The notes under the pieces: generated by a model
Database searches by the model: none
Told to the model about the DNA's origin: nothing
The model's input: only the letters and a program-made list of their open reading frames with translations
In this document: piece after piece, positions 1 through 10,328 of the stretch
Numbering within the stretch: the stretch's first letter is position 1
Layout of the letters: every line of letters begins with the position of its first letter
Position numbers and translations under genes: made by a program
From: Schistosoma haematobium
Lineage: Eukaryota; Platyhelminthes; Trematoda; Strigeidida; Schistosomatidae
Length of the DNA: 64,000 bases
Assembly: GCF_000699445.3 (NCBI RefSeq)
Contig: NC_067195.1
Coordinates: 86,190,569 to 86,254,568 of the forward strand
Reading direction: 5' to 3'

Positions 1-1
1 A

Positions 2-63
2 ATTTCGCGCTAAAATCTATGACCTGTTATCGTAAATCTGATTGGTTCGTCCATAAATTATAG
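2..63 (+). repeat. Left arm of a 62-bp inverted repeat
   Basis: This segment matches, in reverse complement, positions 5686-5747. The last ~33 bases of the arm, ending in ATTGGTTCGTCCATAAATT, match almost perfectly; the outer part is more diverged but keeps ATTTCGCGC. It may be a terminal inverted repeat of a ~5.7 kb element or two opposed copies of one dispersed repeat. No flanking duplication can be checked because the left arm touches the window edge. Confidence 0.6.
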
Positions 64-66
64 TCT

Positions 67-990
67 TGCCTTATACTGTCTTAATTACAAGCTTTCAATC
101 AATTTATTGATTTTCGTTTATCAATTATTCACTGATTGTTCAGTTTTGTATTACCTATAACTTAGTTATGAACGAATTATGATTTCATATGTATAGTGCA
201 TATTTATTCACCCAATTAGTGTAAATAATTCTGTAAGTTTTTAAATCATCATTATAATAATATGTTTATCATTTTGTTTTCATTAGTTATCGGGGGAGAA
301 AAGGAGCAACGTCTCTAGCCAATAGGTATTAGGATTTCTCAGTTATCGTATGATTGATTGAGATGAATATCATCCATTAGATTGGAGTTGTTGGGATGAC
401 TTACGAGAAGTACGACGGTACCTCCAGAGGCCCTAGAGAAGCTGAAGAGTCCCATCCTATCAGAAAGCAATGGAACTTTCTAGAATATCAACGTGATATG
501 CTACTATTGGTTAGTTGTATAACATGCGTCTTCGCTGATTGGTTGAATTATAATGTTGATATGATAAACTCTAATGTTTATAAATACCCATAATTTTCTG
601 TACATTTTGACTCTTTTTAAAAAAGTAGTTTCTCTAGTTTTCTGCTATCTTCTTATTTATGACTTTGGGAGGATTGATAGCATTCGAGTGCTTAAGTTAT
701 ACGGGATATATAATGAATCTAAGATTCTAGATATAACAGGAGTAAAACAAATTTGTGAACCTATTAAGCTGGAAATATAAAAAAGGCTGAAATTCAGAAC
801 AATATTCAATTAGGATTAATTTATATCAGCTCATATGTCATTGAGTTTGTTCACATTTAATTCGGTTAAGCCCTTTTGTTAACACTTATTCAACAAATAG
901 AGTCATTCGTACAATAACAACTTATCTATATGATTGTATCATTATCATTGTTACACTTGTATGAATATGTATACTTGAGCATTGCTTACT
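67..990. other. No recognisable gene; holds part of repeat R6
   Basis: AT-rich sequence with short ORFs that match nothing I know. Positions about 640-745 resemble 23545-23640 (shared words such as TTCGAGTGCT and TCTAGATATAACA), so part of it is a dispersed repeat, called R6 here. The stretch at 440-480 has a CTGAAGAGTCCC word that recalls a hammerhead core but lacks the paired stem. Confidence 0.5.
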
Positions 991-997
991 TACTTAT

Positions 998-1325
998 TTA
1001 CTTGCGCCTGTTACTCGTAATAGAGCATAGGCCGCCGACCACCATTCTCCAATCCACTCTGTCTTGGGCCTTCTTTTCTAGTTCCATCCAATTCTTGTTC
1101 ATTTTTCTCATGTCTATTTCCATTTCTCGGCGTAATGTGTTCTTTGGTCTTCCTCTTTTCCTTTGGCATTAAGGATTCCATGTGAGGGCTTGTCTTGTGA
1201 CGCAGTTGGGTGCTTTCCTCAATGTGTGTCCTATCCACTTCCAGCGCTTCTTCCTGATTTTTCCTCCGCTGGGATCTGGTTTGTTCTTTCCCACAGTTGG
1301 TTGTTGCTAATAATGTCCGGTCAAT
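998..1325 (-). pseudogene. RTE-type non-LTR retrotransposon, reverse transcriptase tail (family A)
   Basis: Read on the minus strand this gives the C-terminal ~105 residues of a non-LTR retroelement polyprotein: NQIPAEE, then [31 protein letters not shown], and ending in SNRRK before a TAA at 1000-998. The same protein tail is encoded on the plus strand at 7990-8370, so these are two copies of one family. A frame shift near 1160-1180 breaks the reading frame. The copy is truncated at 1325 and abuts TAAG-like repeats at its 3' side, typical of RTE tails. Family assignment (SR2-like RTE) is from memory of schistosome elements. Confidence 0.75.
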
Positions 1326-1693
1326 TGCTTACTTACTGCCAACGCATATATTCATTCTGCTAGCCTTACTATTAGTCGCTTAACTGATTTGATGATTCAC
1401 TGATTTCCCTATGTTAATATATTGGCTCTCTCGCTCATTTGACTCATATGCTGATTCGCTTGTCTACTTGCTTTTCGGCACTACAGTTTCATACTTGCTT
1501 AGTGTACTTGTAAATGTTGGTTATTTGTATATAGTACAATAATAAGCATAATCAACACATTGTATTCACTTTCTCATTCATATACCATTGGTGTGGGTGG
1601 GTGGATATTATCTAATAACGATTATCAAAATGAACTATAATTATGAAATTTAAAGATTCTATTGTATAGCAACTATGAAGAAGAACAACTTAC

Positions 1694-1928
1694 CATTTAG
1701 GAAATCACGAAATTGACAAATTTTTTCAATCTCATTTAATTCATTATTATCTGTGTTCATGAATAATTTATCATCATTATTATGATGATTGAGATTGAAT
1801 TGTTTTAATAAACTATCACATTGTTGAAATAAACCAATTGATTTAAAATGAATATGAATCCATGATGTACTGACTGAGCCAACAATAAATAATAATATAC
1901 TAATTAATGATAATAATAAAGCTAAAAT
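1694..1928 (-). CDS. Tetraspan claudin/PMP22-like protein, exon 2
   Basis: A clean exon on the minus strand: acceptor TCTTAG then ATT at 1928, and donor AATG|gtaagt after 1694. The 235 nt read without a stop. They encode a hydrophobic helix (ILALLLSLISILLFIVGS, about residues 1-18), then a probable extracellular loop with STSWIHIHF, GLFQQC and CQFRDFLNG. A Trp followed by a G-L-x-x-x-C motif after the first membrane helix is the signature of the claudin/PMP22/EMP superfamily. It starts in phase 0, exactly matching the phase-0 end of the exon at 12363-12199, whose last residues GRPLK lead well into this helix, as in TMEM47/VAB-9 proteins. It ends in phase 1; later exons lie off the left end of the window. 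The exact subfamily is inferred. Confidence 0.65.
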
Positions 1929-2079
1929 CTAAGAGAAAAACAAAAAGAAAACAATAACAATAAAAAAAAGAAAAAGAAAAACAATGAAGTAGATGTGATG
2001 AGATAAATCTTCTTTTCTTTAAAAAAAAAGAAAAACATTTTTATTCTATAATTATTGTAGTGAACATGAACATCAGTGA

Positions 2080-2342
2080 GGAACAATCGAATGTATTTGA
2101 CACAGCAGTACAGGACGTGTTATTAAAATCGAACAATTATGAAGTAAATGCTTAATTTGCAAAATGTCCACCAATTGTCTCAAGATGACTCAGACTTCAT
2201 TGTTCTTGTATTTTCATACAAATTGCATTCTGTTCCCATTCTTTACTGTTCAGTCCTCTTGTCTCTTTGCTGCCAGACCTTCTGTACATGAGTAACATCA
2301 TATACTACTTATGTCAATATAAGTAGCACATATCACACTATA
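2080..2342 (+). repeat. R4 repeat, LTR-like, ~260 bp
   Basis: Homologous to 23953-24180 (plus) and 61308-61565 (minus). The best copies start TGGGGACAATCGAATG and end in ...CACACCGCA, that is, TG...CA like an LTR. Near the 3' end it holds an imperfect palindrome, CTACTTATGTCAATATAAG. No coding sequence is seen. Solo LTR or small non-autonomous element; not named. Confidence 0.55.
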
Positions 2343-2423
2343 TGGTTTAAATATATAATACAAATGATTGTGAATAATTTCAGTCATGATTTTATCAATG
2401 TATATATACATATATTGATAGTT

Positions 2424-3082
2424 TGTTGTGTCTTTAAAGGATGGCTAGTTGTCATGTGATTTATTCGTCAATTGAAATACAATTTATACAATCTTAGTAC
2501 TGTGCTAAATCAACGACGTTCGATCAGTGTGAGCAGACTAGCAGTCCTTATTGATTCTTTGTTCACCTAGCCCGTCCGATTGAGTTCAGAACATCAATAA
2601 CAGCTTCCATTATGCGAATAATTGATTTCAAACAATTGGTTTATATACAAGCCAAACAGACTTCATCATACCATACCCGTACGAGCAGTCTAGAGTACTT
2701 ATTGTTCCTGCCTAGTTCTGCCTGTTAAGTACAGAACATCAGTCTCAGCCTCCTCTAAATGAATCATATATTTCAAGCATACTGAGTTTATATATCAACC
2801 AGACAGACCACAACGTGCCATAAAATAGAAAATAACATTTGTACAAGAATTAGCCAAATGTGGCTATGAATAAGGGAGGTAGTAATTGGTAGACAGGGCA
2901 TAATTCAAGAATAGTAAATCGTACAATGATAGTTCATAGGTCAAAATAAAGTTCATAATAAGAGGGACATGAATATGAATAGTTTAGTTACATAACAATT
3001 ATACGACAAAAATATACGTTCAGTATTGGTCCATAAATAGATCCCAACAGTTACCATTCATTATGCTTATCGGGGCATAACA
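2424..3082 (+). mobile_element. Solo-LTR-like element (family L), chimeric copy
   Basis: Begins TGTTGTGTC and ends GGCATAACA. It matches the LTRs at 20376-20894 (plus), 10329-10851 (minus) and 21312-21793 (plus). The first ~230 bp follow the first two; from about 2680 on it follows the 21.3-kb subtype. As a result a ~127-bp block, beginning near GAGCAGACTAGCAGTCC, occurs twice in diverged form. No target duplication is visible (TAGTT versus CTATG), unlike the other copies. Confidence 0.6.
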
Positions 3083-3189
3083 CTATGGAATCTTTTCTTG
3101 CCACTTATCAAATAATTAAAAACATGAATGAAAATATTGACCTAATTAATATCCATTAGCTCATAGTGAATAATACTTTTTTAAATTTA

Positions 3190-3345
3190 AACTCTCCGAT
3201 AGATCCTTGGTTCAAATCCCATTGGACGGGATCGTGGATACACACTACTGAGAAGTTCCACAATAGGACGAAACGACCTTCCAGTACTTCCAAGTTTTCC
3301 ACGGTAGTCTACTGTCAATTAACTCATGAACTCAACTGTTAAATA
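3190..3345 (+). mobile_element. S1 SINE fragment (tRNA/hammerhead family)
   Basis: 5'-truncated S1 copy. It keeps a box-B-like TGGTTCAAATCCC, a decayed hammerhead (ACTGAGAAGTTCC ... GGACGAAACG) and the S1 tail with AATTAACTCATGAACTC. Several core and stem bases have changed. Confidence 0.7.
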
Positions 3346-4009
3346 ACTTAAATAAAGTGGTTACATTGGTTTTTCTCAGTCTATTTATACTGTTTCAAGA
3401 AATAAGTAAATAACCGAACAGTTTTGGTTAACAGTTTTGTTCTTACATAAATATAGAGAGAAAAAGTCGTACGACTAATCCATTTAATTATAACTATATA
3501 CATATAATTAGTAAAGAATCCCATTCTAGTTCCTGATAATCCAATTATGACTTATGTTAAATGGTTCACCATAAAATAAACACCGGTAATCAATCTCTGG
3601 TTAAAATAAATGAGTAACAGATACTGTTCATTTCTTATTAATATACGGTTAATCCCTGATTACTTCAATGTGTAGTATTGTCTAGAACAAGAATAAATGA
3701 GAAGTAGGTTAAAGGTTATCCAACCATGACGTAGGATAAGTGCATGCAAACATTGACTTTTAAAATAAGTGATACTGGTAAGTACAAACTATCCAGTTGA
3801 GATCAGTAAAATGATCATGATCAATGGTTGAAGGTTTAAGTTAATATGATTATAATAATTCATTTGGATTTACTCTTCATTTTCAATATCATTTCATTTT
3901 GTTTTATTGAATTCTCTGTTCAATGTTCAATCTTATTTACTATGATTCATATCAATAATTATCTTGGCATATTCATCGGATATGGTAATTTAATCAAATG
4001 TAATGTTCG
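3346..4009. other. No gene seen
   Basis: AT-rich unique-looking DNA between S1 copies. The 62-codon ORF at 3846-4034 runs into an S1 SINE and has no recognisable features. Confidence 0.5.
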
Positions 4010-4235
4010 TCGATTGGTTGAGGTTAGACATTAACACTGTTAGATGACAACCTGCTCAGTAGTCTATAGGTTATGTGTTCGTGCACGAGATTGAAGGCTC
4101 TGGGTTCGAATCCCGCGAGCGAGGTCGTGAATGCACACTGCTGAGGAATCCGATGATAGAACGAAACGGTTGTTCAGTGTTTCCAGATTTTCAATGGTAG
4201 TCTAACATCAATCGATTCACGATCTCAGTCAACAT
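4010..4235 (+). mobile_element. S1 SINE, nearly full tRNA-like part and hammerhead
   Basis: tRNA-like box A region (GCTCAGTAGTCTATAGGTT) and box B (GGGTTCGAATCCC) at about 4047-4115, then the hammerhead word CTGCTGAGGAATCC with GAACGAAACGG, then the S1 tail. Stem II is broken by several substitutions. Confidence 0.8.
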
Positions 4236-4559
4236 CTGACAATCCATAAATAATTATCTATCTAGTAATACCATGTCAGCCACTACGTTACTGATGAATT
4301 CTATTTGAACATTAAGACGGTTGATTATATTTTAAACCTACTGTCTCTTCATTGGTCCTATTTTCTCTTGGACTATGTATTCAAATATATAAACACAAAG
4401 GTATATTGTAAAGAATTTATCTTTTCTGTGTAAAAAAAACAAACATAAGATTAAGCCGACATTTCAATCGATATCATCTGGAATATCTTAGCCAATAATT
4501 TCAGTTATTATTAATGTTAAATTCACTTGATATTACTAGTATAGGAGTTGTGGAGATTA

Positions 4560-4750
4560 ATAAGTTTTTGATTGAGATCATGAACCGATTGATGTTAGAC
4601 CACCACCTTTGGAAGCATTAGACGGCCGTTTCGTCCTATTGTGGGACTCCTCAGCAGTGCGCATTCACGATCCCGCTCACGGGATTCGAACCCAAGGCCT
4701 TCGGTCTCGCGCGCGAACGCTTAACCAACTGGACCACTGAGCCACTTGAG
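4560..4750 (-). mobile_element. S1 SINE, minus strand, with well-kept hammerhead
   Basis: Reads on the minus strand as tRNA-like promoter (GGGTTCGAATCCCG), then GCACTG-CTGAGGA-GTCC, loop, GGAC-GAAA-CGGCCG-TC. Core 1 (CTGANGA), stem II and stem III are all complete; stem I has one mismatch. This is one of the best-preserved ribozymes in the window (about 4622-4668). Confidence 0.85.
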
Positions 4751-4783
4751 TCACTTGATATTGTTTACTAGAAACTTCCTATT

Positions 4784-5205
4784 GATAATTAGGACTGTAA
4801 TTGATCAGTCTCTTATTGGCATATGTGCATCCTGTGAGTATTGCCTCGATATTACCTTAATTCATAAACATCCATCTTTGCTTATAATGCTTGTGACTTA
4901 AGGCAATTTCGAGACAGTCTGCATAGGATGCATATATGCTAATAAAAGACTGATCATTTACAGTCTTAAACAACAGTAAGAGGATACAAGTGAACATCAC
5001 CAAGTGAATATAACTTCACAAGAGAATGGCTATCAGAACTCAGTAGCCAAGTGGATAACCCTTTGGCGTTTGAAGCGAATAATACTGGGTTCAAGTACCA
5101 GAGTGAACATCAATTATGAGATGCAGATACATCCAGCTGACTAGTCCCAAATAGAATGTAACACGCGTCCTCGATTCCACTGCTAGCAACTACCAATCTT
5201 CTTTG
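4784..5205 (+). mobile_element. Sm-alpha SINE with decayed hammerhead ribozyme
   Basis: A short 3' end of one monomer (CATCCATCTTTGCTTAT, near 4870) is followed directly by the start of the next (CTTGTGACTTAAGGCAAT), so monomers lie head to tail. The main copy has a tRNA-like promoter (box A AGTAGCCAAGTGGATAACC, box B GGGTTCAAGTACC) and a hammerhead near 5135-5190 in which CTGATGA has become CTGACTA and GGACGAAAC has become GAATGTAAC, so it should be inactive. Sm-alpha is the known schistosome satellite/SINE carrying a pol III promoter and hammerhead. Confidence 0.85.
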
Positions 5206-5382
5206 AAATAAAACATTGCAAGTGAGTATTGACAATAAGAGTAGACAGTAAATATAGTTCATCACATAGTCGAATTTAATATATTAAATTATTAATGTAT
5301 CTGAGTTACAGTAACTTATATTCGTAATTGTAGTTTTCATGGCTTATTACTAAAATAACATGAAGCGCAGAGTTTGTTTATG

Positions 5383-5649
5383 TTATGGCGGCCTGTTTGA
5401 ATATCTGGGCTTCATGTTCCTATCATCTAGATATTTCAACAAGTTATCTAATTTTATTTGTTTTAATACATCATTATAGCTATTAATCACATAACCTTTC
5501 GTTGTACAAGTTACAAAAGTCCCAATCAGAGATCTCGTAATTGCTGGCAATATGCAACGTAAAGAATGTACATGATTTAGATGTCGATTGACTGGACTAC
5601 TAACTTCTAAATGACGATCACTCAATATGTTTTCATCAGGACCGGTCAA
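5383..5649 (-). CDS. Unrecognised ORF beside the inverted repeat
   Basis: An 88-codon open frame ending in TAA, starting just inside the right inverted-repeat arm (5686-5747). The product is mildly basic and includes the segments ILPAITRSLIGTF, TKGYVINSYND and LLKYLDDRNMKP, which read like real protein rather than noise. I do not recognise a family. The GYVINSYN segment resembles one in the Mutator-like protein at 48.6 kb (same eight residues), so it may be a relic of a related transposase N-terminus; this is a guess from a short match. Confidence 0.3.
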   Translation of the reverse strand: MTGPDENILSDRHLEVSSPVNRHLNHVHSLRCILPAITRSLIGTFVTCTTKGYVINSYNDVLKQIKLDNLLKYLDDRNMKPRYSNRPP

Positions 5650-5685
5650 GAAATACGAAACGGAAACTTGTCGAAATGGACGACA

Positions 5686-5747
5686 CTATAATTTATGGAC
5701 GAACCAATCAGATTTAGCACAACAGAGCTTTGATATTGGCGCGAAAT
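5686..5747 (-). repeat. Right arm of the 62-bp inverted repeat
   Basis: Reverse complement of 2-63; see the left arm. It lies ~37 bp upstream of the minus-strand ORF ending at 5383. Confidence 0.6.
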
Positions 5748-6009
5748 CAATGTATTCATTTGTTTAAATAGAGTTTTGGCAATATAGCTGATGTCAGTTT
5801 GTAATGAAAACCCTATATCTGATTCCTAACCCTAACTATTAACTGGAAATATTACTCCTAATTCCTCACATTCGTTTATAACCCTCATTTAACCGTAGTA
5901 TGTAGTTGGACATTCTGAAGGTCTCTTTAGTATCGTTCAAAGATCGTCTATAAATCATAGTCTCATCATCAAGAGAACAATGTGCCTAAATCCTTAATTT
6001 TTATTAAGG

Positions 6010-6790
6010 TCTTAACGCCTTTTCGAGGTCAGTTCCTCTCCTAGTTCTGACGTCCTCTATTGACCTTCTGAATTTTTAGTGATGCAAATATGATGGACCT
6101 GGTTCTGTGTAGTGTAATCCAGTGTATGTGTTTGTGTGGGAATATTTTGCTGCCTATAATCATTTTGTTGAATGCGTACAGATTTGCAAATCTGTACCCA
6201 TTCACGTCCATTTCTTCTAGTCAGTCCATGTCGTCCCATGATATCTCCATACCCGGTGTTGTCCATTCCATCTTTGACGTTTAGGTCTCTGATCAAAACA
6301 GTCAGGTCATTTTTCGGGCACTTCACTATGATCGATTGTAGCCTCTCATAAAACTGATGGGTGAATAGCATTGTGTAACATTCATTGTAATTCCCTCCTT
6401 AATTGTTTTAAATGATGTTTTCGTGATCCTGAGTCCATCAGATTCCCACGCTATAAGAGCATTTCTTGCTTCTTTGCACAGCATCAGAACAACTCCCTGA
6501 GTGTATGGAGCATTTTGTTCTTCGTGACTAGAGTACAGTAGCATCTCTACCAGATCTAACTTTTACTGTCCACGTTAGGTCCAATGGGTTTGATTGATTC
6601 CGAGCAACGCTGAGTTGTATCGCCTCATTTCTGTAGCAATTTGAGTGGTCCTTCCGGTCTCCCATACTGTTCAAACATTCCATGTACCTATATTAATTGT
6701 CGCTCTGGTTGTTAGAAAGATAATCGGTTTGAGGATTTCCGAAAAACTCTGCTCTCACCACGATGCGTCATAATTCTTTCTTCAACTTGG
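6010..6790 (-). pseudogene. RTE-type retrotransposon endonuclease domain, decayed (family A)
   Basis: Minus-strand frames give, in order, ATINIGTWNV at the start of an exonuclease-endonuclease-phosphatase domain, ALLGINQTHWT, NAPYTQGVVLMLCKEA, GITMNVTQCY, the FYERLQSIIVKCP segment, LIRDLNVK, NTGYGDIMGRHGL and HHICI near the end. These are the conserved blocks of the apurinic-type endonuclease of non-LTR retroelements. The usual GDLN is now RDLN and there are several stops and frame changes. Together with 998-1325 and 7790-8370 it belongs to one family. Confidence 0.75.
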
Positions 6791-7789
6791 AGGACAGATT
6801 TTAAGTGGTTTAAACTATTTTTCTAATTAGTGTTTATTTAGCAAGGTTTTTTTCTAGGCGATGGGATTACTGACTACATGCCCAACACTTCTTCTTTGTA
6901 TGGGCTTAGGAACGACAATAACCCTAGAAGAGCTACGGGAGGAGTTTAATGAAGACACATATAACTTAAATCAAAAAACATCTTGTAATGATTCATAAGT
7001 GTATGCAAATTTCCAACATGATTTGTATCTATCAATGTTCATAATAAGTTTCCAAATTTACCTGTGTTTACATTGATTATACACCTATCATACTGTCAGG
7101 GGGGTGGCATGTTCAAAAGAGAATAGTAGTGTCTCGAAAAAAATGTAGCTACTGGTACTAGTATGTTTATGGAATAAACTGCTATTTGCTAATTGTTCAA
7201 TGGAAGGAGATTGAAATGTTCCGATACAATTAAACAAACCAAGACCATTAGATGAAGATATGCATTAAACATTGATTTGCACCTAAGTAAAATTTACAGT
7301 TTTATGTCATTTTATATTGTCGAAAAAATCAATCAATTGGAATGTAATAAATTGTCAAAAGTTGAAAAAAAAATCGATTAATCAATAATTCAATCGAAGT
7401 ATATCGTTTATAAAATCAATAAATGGGATGTTACAGCTAACGAAAATAATTAAACTACTAAGTTACATATATATTATACTTCCCCTTCATGCAAATCAAT
7501 TAATTGATTTTATATAGAATAGATAGTGTATGATTGAGACCGATCAGCTAAATGGGCCTGGATCCAGATTCTTATATCAGATTTCAGACAAAATATCAGC
7601 AATGAGATAACTTAAATCATTAAAATTTTAGTTGAATAATATAACAGATAAGTTTCTATGGTTCATATATTACAACGTGTGTAAATATTTCTAATTTTGT
7701 TGATATTTTACAGTAATTTCTAGTACTGACTACATCACTAATAGTATGATCAAGTGTGTTGTTAACTTTAACAAAAAGAATTCTATTTT
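6791..7789. other. No gene seen
   Basis: AT-rich sequence without a long ORF, tRNA or SINE signature. Plausible 3' or internal retroelement debris, but nothing can be named. Confidence 0.45.
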
Positions 7790-8370
7790 CACGATGGATC
7801 TGATGCAGATGTGATAGCGCTGATCGGCAATGCAAGAGCTGCATATTTACAACTAAAGAACATCTGAAACTCAAAACAATTGTCAACCAACATCATAGTT
7901 AGAATTTTTAATGTAAATGTCAAGACAGTTCTACTGTATGGGGCAGAAACCTGGAGAACTACGAAAGCCATTATCCAGAAAATACAGGTGTTTATTAACA
8001 GTTGTCTACGCAAAATGCTTCAGATTCATTGGCCGGACACTATTAGCAACAACGTACTGTGGGAGAGAACAAACCAGATCCCAGCGGAGGAAGAAATCAG
8101 GAAGAAGCGCTGGAAGTGGATAGGACATACATTGAGGAAAGCACCCAACTGCGTCACAAGACAAGCCCTCACATGGAATCCTCAAGGCGAAAGGAAAAGA
8201 GGAAGACCAAAGAACACATTATGCCGAGAAATGGAAATAGACATGAGAAAAATGAACAAGAATTGGATGGAACTAGAAAAGAAGGCTCAGTACAGAGTGA
8301 GTTGGAGAATGCTGGTCAGCCGCCTATACTCCATTGGCAGTAACAGGCGTAAGCAAAGATTTACTACATA
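7790..8370 (+). pseudogene. RTE-type reverse transcriptase tail (family A)
   Basis: The plus strand encodes GSDADV, GNARAAYLQLKNI, a stop, then [94 protein letters not shown] and SNRRK. The YGAETW block is the conserved region after the fingers-palm of RTE-like reverse transcriptases. From 7880 to the stop at 8369 the frame is open for 163 codons, but no catalytic YXDD remains. 5'-truncated copy, adjacent to S1 material on its right. Confidence 0.85.
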
Positions 8371-8451
8371 AAATTAAATTTTACACAAATTTGTCATAGG
8401 AAGATACAAATTCATTAGATATTAACAATTTAAAAAAAATGTTTTTAAATA

Positions 8452-8632
8452 GTTGGGATCATGAGTCAGTTCAAGCTAGATCACCATGGAGAATCTGGAA
8501 GAACTGGACGGCCGTCTTGTCGTATTGTGGGACTCCTCAGTAGTGCGCATCTACGACCTCGCCTCTCGAGATTCGAACCCAGGACCTACCAGTCTCTCTC
8601 ATGAGCGCTTAACTACTGAGCCGGCAGTTGAG
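8452..8632 (-). mobile_element. S1 SINE fragment, minus strand
   Basis: tRNA-like box B (GGGTTCGAATCTCG) and a hammerhead whose second core has decayed (GACAAGACGGCCGTC instead of GACGAAACGGCCGTC). It continues to the right into repeat R7. Confidence 0.75.
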
Positions 8633-8935
8633 GGTTGTAGTAAGATGTATGTGTTGGCAATCTCGTGGTATCGAAATAATACCAAAGTCGTGACAAAGTA
8701 TACAAGTGGGACTACTGAGCATACGAGAGTTCCTGCAAGGTTATAAACAACAGATGAGGGTGTTTTTGTATAAACTAAAACCAATAAGTACAGTAAAACA
8801 ATCACTGGTACAGTTGGTTATAATAATCATGATAATTGTTTCCATTATACTAAACTTGTTCTCTTCATGAAAGTAGGTCACAACAATCTCAACCATTGAA
8901 ATTACTATAATATCCACAAAACCCTTCTGATAGAA
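8633..8935 (-). repeat. R7 repeat, arm of a long inverted pair
   Basis: About 300 bp matching 11632-11950 in reverse complement, with shared words such as AAGATGTATGTGTTGGC and GAGCATACGAGAGTTC. It ends in the S1 terminal motif (CTCAACCATTGAAATTACTA ...), so R7 may be an extension of, or insertion into, an S1 unit. No coding potential recognised. Confidence 0.6.
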
Positions 8936-9477
8936 ATGTTTTCGTTTAATTAACTGGTTTACTGAAATGATTGACTTTGAGGAAAATTATTTATATTTAA
9001 TTTTAACATATATATTCAACACAACCGAAATTCAATTGATGAAAATTAAAGCTGTACTGATGATGTCGTTCAGAAGAACGATGAAAGCTCCACGACTAAA
9101 CCATCCAACTCAGAGAACAAAACTCCATGGAAAATGAAAGCATATTATTTGATTATTTAATAATAAAAATCTGCCTCAAAACCATTTTTTTCATATTTAA
9201 CAGTTTCTTATTGAAAGTAATTTAATGGAAAACATTATTGCATTTGAATAATTACCGACTACTGAAACTGTGGTGTATACTACTGATGTTGATAGATATA
9301 AGTAGTATGTATTATCAATCGGAAGTGGAATATCTGACAGTAGAAGGTTAAGAAGATCAAAGAAAAGAGAACTAGAATAAAGAATGATTGCTGTAGAAAT
9401 GAAGATATAGTAAAGTTTGAGGCAGTTGATTGACATTTTGTAAATGATGTATTTACTATAATTTTGTAATCATAATT

Positions 9478-9635
9478 GATCGATCACTGGGTGGTGATCA
9501 TTGTCATGTGTGTCAAGTCCTTATTTAGTGTAGATCGAATGTTATTGACCATGTTGCAATGTGGCCACCAGTCTAGGTGACTCGAAACTGCGTGCACTAT
9601 ATACTGAGATCAGATGGTGGTTGGAGGTAGTCGAA
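9478..9635 (-). mobile_element. S3 SINE tail, minus strand
   Basis: Reverse-complement copy of the downstream part of the S3 repeat (compare 14900-15045 on the plus strand). With the next entry it forms a near-perfect inverted repeat (arms about 9478-9520 and 9637-9686, ACTTGACACACATGAC and its complement). Confidence 0.65.
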
Positions 9636-9890
9636 AGGAGACTTGACACACATGACATTGATCACCACCCAGTGATCAATCAATTTTGATTACATCTCAG
9701 TCCTATAGGAGGTCAGTCGCGGCCCGGATAGCTCAGTGGTAACGTCTCTGACTGTGAAGCTGAGTGACACGGGATCAAGTCCGCCAGGGAGCACCAGTTC
9801 CCTCAAGATTACAGGTACACCTTGCTGACGAGTGCAAAGTAGCACGAAAGCCGCGTCCAGGGTTTGCTGTCAACGACCTCCAAATACATT
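9636..9890 (+). mobile_element. S3 SINE: tRNA-like promoter plus hammerhead
   Basis: The order is the S3 leader, a tRNA-like part with box A GATAGCTCAGTGGTAACG and box B GGGATCAAGTCC (9727-9785), then a hammerhead at about 9816-9866. Stem I ACCTTG/CAGGGT pairs; core 1 is CTGACGA; stem II is GTGC/GCAC; core 2 is GAAA; cleavage site GTC. Stem III (GCCGCG) is broken in this copy. The element is distinct in sequence from Sm-alpha and S1 but has the same architecture. Confidence 0.75.
9816..9866 (+). ncRNA. Hammerhead ribozyme of the S3 SINE
   Basis: CTGACGA-GTGC-loop-GCAC-GAAA with 6-bp stem I and GTC cleavage triplet; only stem III is imperfect. Folding was done by eye. Confidence 0.65.
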
Positions 9891-10202
9891 CCACTGTAAT
9901 TTTGTGTGGAAATATATTCAATTATCGCCAATTGTATTCTTGTTTACTTCAATACCAACCAGTGATACATGTATTATGCAATCGTATGATTAGCTTACAC
10001 ATGTTATATATATGAAGTTTCATATGATATAATTATTTGAATATAGTTATTACAATAAAATTTATTCATTGTAAGAATATTTCAATCAGTTAGTAAATTC
10101 AGTAGTTTGAAATGATAATACTAAAATGATTTGTATGGGGATAATTGATAGTTTGAATTGGAAAGAAATACTTTACCTTTAGAGCTCTAAATATATCTAT
10201 TA

Positions 10203-10246
10203 TATCCTAGTGAAGATGAAATTAAGAGTAACTCTCGAGACCTGAA
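10203..10246 (-). repeat. Fragment of the family L LTR end
   Basis: Repeats the first ~44 bases of the LTR that follows at 10329 (ATATCCTAGTGAAGAT ... GAGACCT). It lies on the far side of a small R3 piece. Confidence 0.5.
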
Positions 10247-10328
10247 GAGATATAGTTCCATGGTAGCCAGTGACCGACGATTGGTTTATACGACATTTGT
10301 TCCTTCAGGATCCTGGAGACTAATGTTT
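10247..10328 (-). repeat. R3 repeat fragment
   Basis: Minus-strand copy of the middle of R3 (CCAGGATCCTGAAGGAACAAA and the ACCGGCTACCATG region). Its junction with the LTR at 10329 is the same as the junction at 20894, including the word CAAACATTAGTCTCCAGG. Confidence 0.6.

Noticed and set aside
396..593. Possible hammerhead or gene around GAAGCTGAAGAGTCCC
   Set aside because: Only the first core word is present; stem II does not close and the second core is absent. The ORF has no protein-like features.
3846..4034. 62-codon hydrophobic ORF
   Set aside because: AT-rich frame that runs into an S1 SINE; no splice sites or conservation visible.
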